Part shown: piece after piece, positions 1 to 9,114 of the stretch | How positions within the stretch are numbered: position 1 is the stretch's first letter | How the letters are laid out: each line of letters opens with the position of its first letter | Origin: Planctomycetota bacterium | GTDB lineage: Bacteria > Planctomycetota > UBA1135 > JADKAF01 | Length of the DNA stretch: 64,000 nucleotides | Reading direction: 5' to 3' | Assembly: GCA_016719295.1 (NCBI GenBank) | Contig: JADKAF010000001.1 | Span: 6,014,001 to 6,078,000 of the forward strand | Position numbers and translations under genes: made by a program | The notes under the pieces: generated by a model | Seen by the model: only the letters and a program-made list of their open reading frames with translations | The model's database searches: none | Told to the model about the DNA's origin: nothing

Positions 1-1
1 C

Positions 2-166
2 GCCGAGAGCCTCGCCGCCGCGTGGGAGGAGCTCCTGCTCGACCGCGCGAAGGCGCGCGCCCTCGGGCGCGCGGGGCGCGCGGCGACGCTCGAGAAGTTC
101 AGCGCGGGGGCGATGGCGCGCCGCGTGGCGCGCATCGCCGAGCAGGCGTTGGAGCGAGCGAGATGA
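2..166 (+). CDS. Glycosyltransferase, C-terminal end (partial)
   Basis: Only the last 54 codons are present; the gene enters from the left edge. The visible part is amphipathic helix, with an ALGRAGRA stretch, a KFS motif and the ending ARRVARIAEQALERAR. This is the usual end of a GT4/GT-B glycosyltransferase, where an (A)LGRAGR..V..FSW..... helix closes the C-terminal Rossmann domain. The stop TGA (164-166) overlaps the ATG (163-165) of the thioesterase, so the two are probably translationally coupled. The family call rests only on this C-terminal signature; catalytic residues lie outside the window. Confidence 0.5.
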   Translation, partial: AESLAAAWEELLLDRAKARALGRAGRAATLEKFSAGAMARRVARIAEQALERAR

Positions 167-651
167 GTCCGAAGATCCACGCGCATCGGGTGCGCCGCAT
201 GGTCGAGTTCGCCGAGACCGACATGGCCGGTATCGCGCACTTCTCGAACTTCTATCGCTGGATGGAGGCCGCCGAGCACGCGCTCTTCCGCGCGGCGGGG
301 CTCTCCGTCCATCGCACCAGCGCCGAGCTGGACAGCGGCTTCGCGCGCGTCGACGCGCGCTGCTCGTTCCGCTCTCCCCTGCGCTACCAGGAGTGGTTCG
401 AGCTCGAGGTGCTGGTCGCGAAGATGGGGCGGAGCTCGATGCGCTACGCCTTCGTGTTCCGGCGCTGCGACGGCGAGCACGGTAGGGCGGCGGAGCCGCC
501 GATCGCGCTCGGCTCGATCACCGCGGTGCACATCCCGAAGAAGCCGGGGAGCACGGAGATGCGCTCCTCGCCCATCCCAGAAGACATCCGCGAGCATCTG
601 GAGGAAGCCCCTCCGGAGAAGCTCGCGCAGCTCGAAGTGGAGAACTCATGA
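163..651 (+). CDS. Acyl-CoA thioesterase, YbgC/4-hydroxybenzoyl-CoA type hot-dog fold
   Basis: A 162-residue cytoplasmic enzyme expected to hydrolyse acyl-CoA thioesters. The N-terminal block VEFAETDMAGIAHFSNFYRW matches the hot-dog signature in which the Asp after the (E/D)xD turn is catalytic, followed by the long central helix. The middle has the typical FRSPLRYQEWFELEVLVAKMGRSSM strand pattern. The reading frame stays open further upstream, but this ATG is chosen because it overlaps the preceding stop (ATGA) and puts the hot-dog motif at the usual distance from the N-terminus. The downstream gene again overlaps by four bases. The exact acyl substrate cannot be told. Confidence 0.85.
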   Translation: MSPKIHAHRVRRMVEFAETDMAGIAHFSNFYRWMEAAEHALFRAAGLSVHRTSAELDSGFARVDARCSFRSPLRYQEWFELEVLVAKMGRSSMRYAFVFRRCDGEHGRAAEPPIALGSITAVHIPKKPGSTEMRSSPIPEDIREHLEEAPPEKLAQLEVENS

Positions 652-1205
652 CGGCAATGCAGGATTCGGTGTCGAGCAGCGGGCAGAACCTCTGGCTCGC
701 GTTCGCGATGATCTCGGTGTTCTGCTGGGGCCTCTACGGCATCCTGCTGCACTCGGGCCAGCTCGCGATGGGCGACCCGGCGAACGGCCGCATGAAGGCC
801 TTCCTCTGGGTCGGCATCGCGTACCTGCTCGTCGCGGTGATCGGGCCGGCGGTGATGCTGCTGCTGAACGGTGCCAACTGGTCGATGCCCGGACAGGGCG
901 TGCTCTGGTCGCTCGTCGCGGGCGCGGCCGGAGCCGCGGGCGCGTTCGGCGTGCTGCTCGCCTTCGGCGCGAAGGGCCATCCCGCCGTGGTGATGTCGAT
1001 CATCTTCGCCGGCGCGCCCATGGTGAACGCGCTCGTATCGCTCTGGCTGCACCCGCCGAAGGACGGCATCGGCTCGATCAGCCCGCTCTTCTTCCTCGGC
1101 ATCGTGCTCGCCGCGGTCGGCGGGCTCTTGGTCACCCTCTACAAGCCCGGTCCGCCGCCGCCGCAGAAGCCGGCGGCGCAGGCCAATGCCACGTCCGCGC
1201 GCTGA
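648..1205 (+). CDS. Small multi-pass membrane protein, DMT/EamA-like
   Basis: A 185-residue hydrophobic protein with about five predicted membrane helices: near residues 15-35, 52-75, 85-108, 110-132 and 145-166. It ends in a Pro/Ala-rich cytoplasmic tail. The segment FCWGLYGILLHSGQ resembles the start of drug/metabolite transporter (EamA) repeats, but the protein has only about half the helices of a full EamA carrier, so it may dimerise. It overlaps the thioesterase stop (ATGA) and belongs to the same run. Substrate and true family are uncertain. Confidence 0.7.
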   Translation: MTAMQDSVSSSGQNLWLAFAMISVFCWGLYGILLHSGQLAMGDPANGRMKAFLWVGIAYLLVAVIGPAVMLLLNGANWSMPGQGVLWSLVAGAAGAAGAFGVLLAFGAKGHPAVVMSIIFAGAPMVNALVSLWLHPPKDGIGSISPLFFLGIVLAAVGGLLVTLYKPGPPPPQKPAAQANATSAR

Positions 1206-1251
1206 GCGCGTTCGTAACAAGAGCCTCTCGAACCCAAGGACTGCAGCAGAA

Positions 1252-1860
1252 ATGAACACTCTCGAAGCCATCCGCGCGCGCCGCTCGGTCAAGCACTACG
1301 ATCCCGACCACGTGATGCCCGAGCAGGACCTCCAGCTCTTGCTCGAGCATGCGGTGCTCTCGCCGACCTCGTTCAACATCCAGAACTGGCGCTTCCTCGT
1401 CGTGCGCGACAAGGCCCTGCGGCAGCAGATCCGCGCCGCGGCGTGGAACCAGGCGCAGGTCACCGACGCCTCGGTGCTGATCGTGATGTGCGCCGATCTC
1501 CAGGCCTGGAAGCACGATCCCGTGCGCTACTGGCGCGACGCGCCGGCGCCGCTGAGAGAGATGCTGGCGCCGATGATCGAGCCTTTCTACGCGGGGAAGC
1601 CCGAGCTCCAGCGCGACGAGGCGATGCGCTCGATGGGCTTCGCGGGCCAGACGCTGATGCTCGCGGCTAAGGCGCTGGGCTACGACTCGAACCCCATGAT
1701 CGGCTTCGATCCCCAGAAGGTCGCCGAGCTCATTCGGCTGCCGAAGGACCACGTGATCGGCTTCCTGCTCCCGATCGGCAAGGCGCTGAAGCCCGCGAAC
1801 CCGCGCGGCGGCCAGCTCGCGCTGCAGGACGTCGTCGTGCACGATCGTTTCCCCGCATGA
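1252..1860 (+). CDS. Nitroreductase family oxidoreductase
   Basis: A 202-residue FMN-dependent enzyme of the nitroreductase superfamily. The signature is complete: RRSVKHYDP near the N-terminus (phosphate-binding RRSxR-like motif), SPTSFNIQNWRFLVV (the S(P)SxxNxQPW-like FMN loop), the hydrophobic MGFAGQTLMLAAKALG helix, and a GFDPQKVAELIRLP stretch near the C-terminus. The ATG at 1252 is preferred over the upstream in-frame ATG at 1186, which lies inside the previous gene. An AAGGA sits about 11 nt before it. The length matches the malonic semialdehyde/NAD(P)H nitroreductase-like group. The natural substrate is unknown. Confidence 0.9.
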   Translation: MNTLEAIRARRSVKHYDPDHVMPEQDLQLLLEHAVLSPTSFNIQNWRFLVVRDKALRQQIRAAAWNQAQVTDASVLIVMCADLQAWKHDPVRYWRDAPAPLREMLAPMIEPFYAGKPELQRDEAMRSMGFAGQTLMLAAKALGYDSNPMIGFDPQKVAELIRLPKDHVIGFLLPIGKALKPANPRGGQLALQDVVVHDRFPA

Positions 1861-1879
1861 TCCGCGGCGAGGTGCAGCG

Positions 1880-2548
1880 ATGAGCCTGCTCGAGCTCGAC
1901 GGCGTCGCGAAGAGCTTCCCCGGCGCCGAGGTGCTGCGCGGTATCGACCTCCGCTTGGAGCTCGCTCGTTCGGCCGCGCTCGTCGGTCCCTCGGGGTCGG
2001 GGAAGAGCACGATCCTGCACTTGATCGCGGGCTTCCTGCGCCCCGATCGCGGGGAGATCCGCGTCGCCGGCGTCGATGTCGTGAAGGCCGGCGAAGACGA
2101 GCTCGCGGAGCTGCGGAACGCGAGAATGGGCTTCGTCTTCCAGGAGCATCACCTCCTGCCGCAGCTCAGCGCTCTCGACAACGCGCTGCTGCCGACGCTC
2201 GTCGGCGCGGCCCAGCCGGAGGCGCGCGATCGAGCGGAGCACCTGCTCGCGCGCGTCGGCCTGAAGGAGCGCCTGCGCCATCGCCCGGGCACGCTCTCCG
2301 GCGGCGAGCGGCAGCGCGTAGCGCTCGTCCGCGCGCTGGTCCGCAAGCCCGCGCTGCTTCTCGCCGACGAGCCGACCGGCGCGCTGGACGGGAAGAGCGC
2401 TGCGGCGCTCGCCGAGCTGCTCGCGGAGCTGAACGCCGAGGAAGGCGTGGCGCTCCTCGTCGTGACGCACAGCCTACCGCTCGCGCGTCGCATGCAGCAG
2501 CGCTTCGAGCTCGTCGATGGCTCGCTGAAGGAGCTGGTCCCCGCGTGA
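1880..2548 (+). CDS. ABC transporter ATP-binding protein, LolD/MacB type
   Basis: A 222-residue ATPase with Walker A GPSGSGKST (about residues 35-43), Q-loop VFQEHHLLP, ABC signature LSGGERQRVALVRAL, Walker B LLLADEPTGALD and an H-switch in VVTHS. The LLPQLSALDNALLPT segment after the Q-loop is typical of the MacB/LolD/FtsE family that pairs with FtsX-like permeases. Its stop overlaps the GTG start of the FtsX-like permease that follows, so they form one transporter. By family it would drive lipoprotein or peptide extraction or efflux at the inner membrane (mechanotransmission), not classical transmembrane import. Confidence 0.93.
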   Translation: MSLLELDGVAKSFPGAEVLRGIDLRLELARSAALVGPSGSGKSTILHLIAGFLRPDRGEIRVAGVDVVKAGEDELAELRNARMGFVFQEHHLLPQLSALDNALLPTLVGAAQPEARDRAEHLLARVGLKERLRHRPGTLSGGERQRVALVRALVRKPALLLADEPTGALDGKSAAALAELLAELNAEEGVALLVVTHSLPLARRMQQRFELVDGSLKELVPA

Positions 2549-5500
2549 GCCGCGCGTTGCGCCTCGTCCTCGCTGGTGCTTGGCATCATCGACGCACGCA
2601 TGCGGGTGTCGTGCTCGCGACCGCGATCGCGACGGCGGTGCTGACGGGCGCGCTGCTCGTCGGCGACGCCGTGCGCGAGACGCTGCGCGCGCGCGCCGCG
2701 GAGCGCATCGGGGGCGTCCATCTCGCCCTCGCGTCGGGCGATCGCTTCTTCCGCGCGTCCCTGGGCGCGGAGCTCGCTCGCGAGCTGCAGTGCCCGACCG
2801 CGAGCGCGTTGCTGCTCGACGGCGTCGCGAACACGCCCGACGGCAAGCGCCGCATCGGCGGGGTGCGCGTGCTCGGCGTCGATCGGGAGTTCTTCTCGCT
2901 CGCGCCGCGGCCCTTCGATGGGGCACCTGCGGAGGGCGAGGCATGGTTGAACGCGACCTTCGCCGCTCGACTCGGTCTCGCGCAGGGCCAGAGCTTCGCG
3001 CTGCGCATCGCGAAGCCTAGCCCCATGCCGCGCGACCTCGTGCTCGCGCAAGCGGAGGAGGTGAGCTTCGGTTTGCGCCTGCAGGTCGGGCGCGTGCTGA
3101 AAGCCGACGAGTTCGGCGCCTTCGATCTCGGCGCCAAGCCCGAGGAGGCGCCGCTCGTCTGCGTTCCGCGCGCCTGGCTCGAGCGCGAGCTCGAGCTGCC
3201 GAGCCGCGCGAACCTCCTGCTCGTCGGTGCCTCCGCGAACGGAGACGCTCCGGCGTTGGAGCGTGCGCGCGCCGCGCTGCGCGCGCGCTGGACGCTGGAG
3301 GACGGCGAGCTCCGCACCCGCGGAGTGCACGGTGGGCTCCGCGAGCTCTACTCGCCGCGCGTGTTCCTCGATACACCCGTCGGCGCCGCCGCGGAAGAGC
3401 TCGGGACACCATTGCTTGGCGTGCTCACCTACTTCGTGAACGAGCTCCGCTCGGGCGAGCGCGCGACGCCGTACTCGATGGTCAGCGCGCTCGGCCGCGT
3501 GGGCCGCTCTCCTTCGAGCGCCGATGCGCTCGACGCCGAGCTCGCGCGCATCGTCCCCGCGGGCGCGGGTGAGCTCGCGATCCAGCAGTGGCTCGCCGAC
3601 GATCTGCGCGCTGGCGCCGGAGCGGAGATCGCCCTGCGTTTCTGGGCGATCGGCGTCGATCGAAAGCTCCGCGAGGAGACGGCCTCGTTCCGCATCGGCA
3701 AGGTGATCGACCTCGAGGGCCTCTCGGCGGATCCGCTGCTCATGCCGGAGTTCCCCGGGCTCCACGACAGCGAGCACTGCCGCGACTGGGAGCCGGGAGC
3801 ACCGGTGGACCTCGAGCGGATCCGCGACGAGGACGAGCTCTGGTGGGAGCAGCGCAAGGGGACGCCCAAGGCCTTCCTCGCGCTGCCGGCCGGCCGAGCG
3901 CTCTGGGCCTCGCGCTTCGGCGATCTCACCGCGCTGCGCTGGGATCCCGCGGCGCACCCCGGTTTCGAAAGCGCGCTGCGCGAGCGGCTCGATCCGGGCT
4001 CGCTCGGGCTCGTGCTCCGCGACGCGCGCGAAGCCGTGCTCGCCTCGGGCGTCGCCACCACCGATCTCGGTGGGCTCTTCCTCGGGCTCTCCTTCTTCCT
4101 CATCGCCTCAGCGCTCCTGCTCGTCGCGATGCTCTTCTCCTTCGGCATCGAGCAGCGCGCGAGCGAGCTCGGGATCTATCGCGCCCTCGGCTTCTCGCCG
4201 CGCGCGATCGCGCGGCTCTTCCTCGGCGAAGGTGCGCTGCTGGCGCTGCTAGGCGTCCTGCTCGGCAGCGCGGGCGCATTGCTCTACGGCGAGGCCGTGC
4301 TCCTCGCGTTGCAAGGCGCTTGGAGCGGCGCGGTGGGGGATCTGCAGCTGCGCGCGAGCGCGCGCGCTTCGACGCTCGCGCTCGGCGCGGCGGCGAGCTT
4401 CTGCGCCGCGCTGCTGCCGATCGGTCGTGTGCTGCGGAAGATGGCGCAGCGCGAGCCGCTGGCGCTGCTGCGCGCTGAGGTGGGTGCTCCGCCCGCGCGC
4501 GAGCTCGCGCGCAGCGCGCGGCGGAGCCGTGCAGCGGCGGCGCTCGTGGGAGCGCTCGTGCCGCTCGTGCTCGCGTACGCGCTCCTCGCGCTGGAGGGGG
4601 CTGCGCGCGCGGGGGCGCTCTTCGGCGCGGGCTTCGCGTTCCTGATCGCCTGCCTCGCGGCGCTGCGCGCGCGCTTGCTGGGCGCCGCCGAGCAAGCGCG
4701 GCCGGGTGAGCTCGATCGCGTCGCGCGCTTGGCGCGCCTCAACACGACGCGCCGTCCGGGGCGCAGCCTCGGCGTCGTCGCGCTGCTCGCGAGCGGTGCC
4801 TTCCTCGTGCTCTCGATCGAAGCGCATCGGCTCGCACCACCGCGCGATCCCGGCGCGCGTGCGAGCGGCACCGGCGGGTTCCGCCTCGTCGCGGAGAGCA
4901 CGTTGCCGCTCTTCGCCGATCTCGAGTCGCCCTCGGGGCGTGCGCGGGCACAGCTCGATGAGGCGCTCTTCGCCGGCGTCGAGCTCGTGCCGCTGCGCGT
5001 GCGCGACGGCGACGAGGCGAGCTGCCTCTCGCTCGCGGCACCCAAGGAGCCGCGGCTCCTCGGCGTCGAGAGCGCGCGTCTCGCCGCACGCGCTTCGTTC
5101 GAGCTCGCCGCCGCGCTCGAGCTTCCGGACGGCGCCTCGCCGTGGAGCTTGCTCACCCGCGACCACGGCGCGGACATCGTGCCGGCGATCGGCGATGCCG
5201 CGAGCGTCGCATGGTCGCTGCACAGAGCGCTCGGCGACGGCGTCGCCTACGTCGACGAGCGCGGGCGGCCGTTCGAGGTGCGCATCGTCGCGACGCTGCG
5301 CGATTCGCTGCTCCAGGGCGCGCTGGTGATCGATGCGGCGCGCTTCCGCGAGCGCTTCCCCTCGATCGCCGGCGCGCGGCAGCTCCTGGTCGATGTGCCG
5401 GCAGAGCGCGCCGAGTCCCTCGCGCGCGCATTGGAGCGCGGCTTCGCCGATCTCGGTCTGCAGGTGACGGAGAGCGTGGCGAGGCTCGCCGCGTTCCAGC

Positions 5501-5880
5501 GCGTGCAGAACACCTACCTGCAGGTATTCCAGCTCCTGGGCTTCCTCGGCCTCTTGCTCGGCAGCGCGGGCTTGGGCCTCGTGGTGCTGCGGAACGTCCT
5601 CGAGCGCCGCGGCGAGCTGGCGCTCTTGCGGGCCGTGGGCTGGCGTCCGCGCGATATCCGCGCGCTCCTGCTGCACGAGCACGTCTTCCTCGTCGGCGTG
5701 GGGCTGGCCATCGGCGGTCTCGCCGCCTTGGCGCCCGCCTTGGCATCGTTGGGGCAGGGCGCCTCGCTCGGCGCGGTAGGAATCCTCTTTGCGCTCGGGG
5801 CGGCGAACGCGTTCCTGTGGGTGCTGTTGGGGGCGCTGCTCGCGACCCGCGCGCCGCTGCTCTCGGCCCTGCGCGGCTGA
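2545..5880 (+). CDS. FtsX-like ABC permease, large two-domain form
   Basis: A 1111-residue membrane protein beginning with GTG in a GTGA overlap with the ATPase gene. After an N-terminal membrane helix (near residues 15-38) comes a large extracytoplasmic region. The first FtsX domain is near residues 505-640, with GIYRALGFSPRAIARLFLGEG, the coupling-helix signature next to ATPase contact. Two further helices and a second periplasmic region follow. A second FtsX domain lies near residues 985-1111 (ELALLRAVGWRPRDIRALLL). This is the DUF214/LolE-like full-length layout with two FtsX halves in one chain. Together with the ATPase it forms a complete exporter or extractor; the cargo is unknown. Confidence 0.9.
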   Translation: MSRALRLVLAGAWHHRRTHAGVVLATAIATAVLTGALLVGDAVRETLRARAAERIGGVHLALASGDRFFRASLGAELARELQCPTASALLLDGVANTPDGKRRIGGVRVLGVDREFFSLAPRPFDGAPAEGEAWLNATFAARLGLAQGQSFALRIAKPSPMPRDLVLAQAEEVSFGLRLQVGRVLKADEFGAFDLGAKPEEAPLVCVPRAWLERELELPSRANLLLVGASANGDAPALERARAALRARWTLEDGELRTRGVHGGLRELYSPRVFLDTPVGAAAEELGTPLLGVLTYFVNELRSGERATPYSMVSALGRVGRSPSSADALDAELARIVPAGAGELAIQQWLADDLRAGAGAEIALRFWAIGVDRKLREETASFRIGKVIDLEGLSADPLLMPEFPGLHDSEHCRDWEPGAPVDLERIRDEDELWWEQRKGTPKAFLALPAGRALWASRFGDLTALRWDPAAHPGFESALRERLDPGSLGLVLRDAREAVLASGVATTDLGGLFLGLSFFLIASALLLVAMLFSFGIEQRASELGIYRALGFSPRAIARLFLGEGALLALLGVLLGSAGALLYGEAVLLALQGAWSGAVGDLQLRASARASTLALGAAASFCAALLPIGRVLRKMAQREPLALLRAEVGAPPARELARSARRSRAAAALVGALVPLVLAYALLALEGAARAGALFGAGFAFLIACLAALRARLLGAAEQARPGELDRVARLARLNTTRRPGRSLGVVALLASGAFLVLSIEAHRLAPPRDPGARASGTGGFRLVAESTLPLFADLESPSGRARAQLDEALFAGVELVPLRVRDGDEASCLSLAAPKEPRLLGVESARLAARASFELAAALELPDGASPWSLLTRDHGADIVPAIGDAASVAWSLHRALGDGVAYVDERGRPFEVRIVATLRDSLLQGALVIDAARFRERFPSIAGARQLLVDVPAERAESLARALERGFADLGLQVTESVARLAAFQRVQNTYLQVFQLLGFLGLLLGSAGLGLVVLRNVLERRGELALLRAVGWRPRDIRALLLHEHVFLVGVGLAIGGLAALAPALASLGQGASLGAVGILFALGAANAFLWVLLGALLATRAPLLSALRG

Positions 5881-5978
5881 GCTCGGCGGGATCCCGCCAC
5901 GTCCCTCGTCGGAGGGCGCGGCGATCCGTGGTAGCTTTTCCCGACGGCCCCGCTTCCCCACCTCTAGGTCTTTCCACG

Positions 5979-8678
5979 ATGCAAGCCTGCGTTTCCTCGG
6001 CCTTCCTGGTCCTAGGCCTCGCGTCGGCGGCGCTCGCTCAGCGCCCCTCTGCCGAGCCCGCCGATCCCCGCCTTGCCTGGAGCGCCTTCGAGGCGCAGCA
6101 CGGCGCCGGTGCTTTTCAATCCGAGATCAATCCCGCCACCGGCACGCCGGAGGCCATCTACGGCGAAGGCCTGCGCGTCGCTTCGCGCGTCGAAGGCCTC
6201 GAGCACGCGCGCGCGCTCGCGAGCCAAGTGCTCGAGCAGCACGCGGCCCTCCTCGGGCGCGGTGAATCGACCTTCCACGAGCAGATCGCGCAGCGCGTGA
6301 GCCGCCTGTACATGCTGGTCTACGACCAGCGCTTCGGCGGTCTCGAGGTCGTGAGCGGGCGCGCCGACGTGCGCCTCCACGAGAGCGGCGTCGTCTCGAT
6401 GTTCGGCTCGAAGGCCGTTCCGATCCCGGTGGGGTTCTCCCTCGTCGCCGACATCCCGCAGGAGCTCGCGTGGGCCGTCGCGCACGCGCATCTCGCCGTC
6501 GTGGCTCCGAGTGATCGAGTGGCGCAGGCCGAGCTCGTGATCCACGCCGATGTCGAGTCCAAGGAGCGGACGACGCCGCGTCTCGCGTGGCGCGTGAAGG
6601 TCGATGTCCGCGAAGGCGAGAAGCTCAGCGTGGGCCGCGTCTACGTCGACGCGCGAACCAGCGAGGTGATCGCGTTCCAGGACGACGTGCATCGCTGCTG
6701 GGCCGGACACACGCACGTGCGCGGCGAGTGCAACCACGCCGAAGCCGGGCTCGAGGGCGAGTCCGAGAGCGCGGGTCCGGGCACGCTGAGCGGGAACGTG
6801 ATGGCGTGGATGAACCTGGGCGATCCGCTGACGGCGCGCACCAATCAGCCGGTGCAGGGTGTCCGCGTGAACGCCGCCGGGGTCGGCTCCGCGTTCACCG
6901 ATGCGAACGGCGACTTCTCCATCCCGTACGCGGGCGTGACCCCGGTGAACCTCACGGTGAACTTCGCCGCGGGGAACAGCGAGTACGTCAACGGCGGCAT
7001 CGACGCGCTGCAAGGCGTGCCCGTGTCGACCTCGACGCTCGCGACGCCGGGCGTCCCGGCGCAGCTCCAGCTCCTCGCGGCGAACCCGGTGGAGTTCGAC
7101 TGGTCGCAGACGACGGTGTTCTGGCACACCGATGACGTGCAGCGTTGGGTGCGCTCGATCACCGGCCCCATCTCGACGAGCCGCATCAACATCGCCAACG
7201 TGCGCGCGACCGTGAATCGCGCGTCGACGTGCAACGCGTTCTACACCGGCAACACGATCAACTTCTACGCGACCGGCGGCACCTGCAACATGACCGGGTT
7301 CAACTCGGTCGTCTACCACGAGTGGGGCCACGGTGCGGATGACGCCTTCGGCGGCATCTCGCAGACCGACGGTCTCAGCGAAGGCTGGGGCGACATCCTC
7401 TCGACCTTCCGCCTCGGCGACCCGATCGTCGGCCGGAACTTCACCACCTCGGGTGGCATCGTGCGCGACGCGCGCAACACCTTCACCTATCCCGCTGGCG
7501 GCGGGGTGCACCAGCAGGGCCAGACCTGGATGGGCTTCGCCTGGACCCTGCGCAACAACCTGATCGCGCTCTACGGGGCCGCGGGTGGAGCGGCGATCGC
7601 GGATGCGATCGTGGTCGGCACCCTGCCGGCGAATGCCACCAATCAGCCGAACGCCGTGCGCGAGGTCTTCCTCCTCGACGACAACGACGGCAACCTGAAC
7701 AACGGCACGCCGAACTGCGCTTCGATCCTCGCCGCCGCGCAGAGCCGCGCTCTGCCGACGCCGATCGCGCGCTGCTCGGGCCTGGGCTCGTTCACCGCGT
7801 ACGGCAACGCGTGCCCCGGCTCCGGCTCGCTGCCGGGCAACTGCGCCTCGCTGAACGGCAACGGCGGAGCCTTCGGAACGGCGACCTTCGCGAACGAGTA
7901 CGCGTATGGTCACCAAGCCGCGAGCGCGGGAGTCCTGGTCGGCTTCGAGCTCTACACGCGCTCGACCACGGGCCTCACGGAGACCGTCGAAGTGCGCGTC
8001 TATCCCGCGGCGACGCCGGGAGGGACGACGCCGTCCACGACGGCGCTGGCCACGGGGACGATCACGGTGGGCACGACGCTCGCGTTCTATCCGGCGACGC
8101 TCGCGGTGCCGATCAGCTTCGCCGCTGGTGATCGCCTCTGGATCGCGCAGCGCGAGTCGACGCGCATCCTGCGTTCGGCGTTGTCGAGCGGCGGGACGGC
8201 GCAGACGCTGCCGACCTACTTCCGTCTCACCGCGACGGGGACGACCTGGGCCGCCTCCTCGGTCACCACGCCGGCGTGGCGTTGGACCTGCCAAGCCGGA
8301 CCTGGGGCGCAGCCCGCGCTCAGCACGAGCGTCGAGCCTCTGATCAGCCAGCTCTTCACGCTCCAGCTGAATCAGGCGCGTGCGAGCAGTGGCGTCTTCC
8401 TCGCGATCGGCGTCTCGGATCAGCTCTGGGGTGCGCTGCCGCTGCCCTTCGATCTCCAGCCGCTCGGAGCCTCGAGCTGCTTCGTGAACGCCTCGCTCGA
8501 CATCCTCGTGCCCGGCACGAGCAACAGCAGCGGGAGCGCGAGCTGGCCGATCTCGATCCCCAACGACAGCACGCTGGTCGGCGGGCGCATCTACACGCAG
8601 GCGCTCGTCCTCGATCCCGTGAATGCCCTCGGGCTCGTGACCAGCAACGGTGGGGCCGTCCTGATCGGACATCCCTGA
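5979..8678 (+). CDS. Secreted M36 (fungalysin)-like zinc metalloprotease with C-terminal beta-sandwich
   Basis: An 899-residue exported protein. The ATG at 5979 gives a clear signal peptide ending ASAALAQ. An FTP/PepSY-like propeptide follows (around residues 25-225), with the INPATGTPEAIYGEG pattern. A carboxypeptidase-regulatory-like domain comes next (about 270-345), then the catalytic domain with HEWGH at residues 447-451 and EGWGD (third ligand Glu468), as in gluzincins. A later region contains Ca-site-like DDNDGNLNNG. The last ~100 residues (FDLQPLGASSCFVNASLDI onward) are the beta-sandwich tail shared by several exported proteins here. It probably acts outside the cytoplasm. Assignment to M36 rather than M4 rests on the HEWGH/EGWGD pair. 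Confidence 0.85.
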   Translation: MQACVSSAFLVLGLASAALAQRPSAEPADPRLAWSAFEAQHGAGAFQSEINPATGTPEAIYGEGLRVASRVEGLEHARALASQVLEQHAALLGRGESTFHEQIAQRVSRLYMLVYDQRFGGLEVVSGRADVRLHESGVVSMFGSKAVPIPVGFSLVADIPQELAWAVAHAHLAVVAPSDRVAQAELVIHADVESKERTTPRLAWRVKVDVREGEKLSVGRVYVDARTSEVIAFQDDVHRCWAGHTHVRGECNHAEAGLEGESESAGPGTLSGNVMAWMNLGDPLTARTNQPVQGVRVNAAGVGSAFTDANGDFSIPYAGVTPVNLTVNFAAGNSEYVNGGIDALQGVPVSTSTLATPGVPAQLQLLAANPVEFDWSQTTVFWHTDDVQRWVRSITGPISTSRINIANVRATVNRASTCNAFYTGNTINFYATGGTCNMTGFNSVVYHEWGHGADDAFGGISQTDGLSEGWGDILSTFRLGDPIVGRNFTTSGGIVRDARNTFTYPAGGGVHQQGQTWMGFAWTLRNNLIALYGAAGGAAIADAIVVGTLPANATNQPNAVREVFLLDDNDGNLNNGTPNCASILAAAQSRALPTPIARCSGLGSFTAYGNACPGSGSLPGNCASLNGNGGAFGTATFANEYAYGHQAASAGVLVGFELYTRSTTGLTETVEVRVYPAATPGGTTPSTTALATGTITVGTTLAFYPATLAVPISFAAGDRLWIAQRESTRILRSALSSGGTAQTLPTYFRLTATGTTWAASSVTTPAWRWTCQAGPGAQPALSTSVEPLISQLFTLQLNQARASSGVFLAIGVSDQLWGALPLPFDLQPLGASSCFVNASLDILVPGTSNSSGSASWPISIPNDSTLVGGRIYTQALVLDPVNALGLVTSNGGAVLIGHP

Positions 8679-8705
8679 GCTTCGCGCGTCCTACGCGAGG
8701 AAGTT

Positions 8706-8739
8706 GCGGCGCGCGGCATCGAGGGATGTCGCGCGCCGC
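8706..8739. terminator. GC-rich hairpin between convergent genes
   Basis: A 15-base stem (8706-8720 with 8725-8739) has a four-base GAGG loop and a single G-T-type mismatch. It starts 28 nt after the protease stop and lies before the 3' end of the opposing DUF5989 gene. There is no clear T-run, so a factor-independent role is only probable. Its position between convergent genes fits a two-way transcription end. Confidence 0.5.
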
Positions 8740-8832
8740 GGCGTTTCCGGGGCTGCGCGCAGGCACGCGTGGCGATGAAACCGATCGCGAAGTAGCTGCG
8801 AGGCCGCTCCTGGCTTTCCGCGCCCGCGACCC

Positions 8833-9045
8833 TTATTGCGTTCGGTACTGGAACGGTGTGGCGGATGCGGGGTTGCGATGGATCACGCGCGCATAGAGCA
8901 GCGCCGCGACGAAGAGGAGGATGACCAAGAAGGCGGGCAGGAGGAGATAAGGCCAGTGCTCGCGCACGAAGCTCGAGACCTTGCTCCGCGAGGAGGCGGG
9001 AGCTCGCTCGGGCGCGTGGGCGTTGGGGATGGCGGACTCCTCCAA
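8833..9045 (-). CDS. DUF5989-like small membrane protein
   Basis: A 70-residue protein with one strong membrane helix (YLLLPAFLVILLFVAALLYA, residues about 32-51) preceded by SFVREHW and followed by a short tail ending ATPFQYRTQ. This matches the DUF5989 pattern of F(M)xExxxxWLLPxxLVLLLFG...APFIY. The frame has no ATG; the first supported start is TTG at 9045. It lies 69 nt downstream of the SGNH hydrolase on the same strand, the usual neighbour of DUF5989 (often with SxtJ and a carbamoyltransferase). Function is unknown; a role beside exopolysaccharide or O-modification enzymes is an inference. Confidence 0.65.
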   Translation of the reverse strand: MEESAIPNAHAPERAPASSRSKVSSFVREHWPYLLLPAFLVILLFVAALLYARVIHRNPASATPFQYRTQ

Positions 9046-9114
9046 GCTCGATCGCCGAACGCGACAGCCTCCTCTGCTCGGGTTTGGGGCTCTTCTCTCA
9101 TGTTCCGCTCTCGA

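Noticed and set aside
2149..3957. A 602-codon minus-strand open frame opposite the FtsX-like permease
   Set aside because: It is the high-GC mirror of the permease gene, with Arg/Ala-rich text and no domain; the plus-strand frame has clear FtsX motifs.
5142..5978. N-terminal extension of the M36-like protease
   Set aside because: It overlaps the FtsX-like gene in another frame and would hide the signal peptide that begins at 5979.
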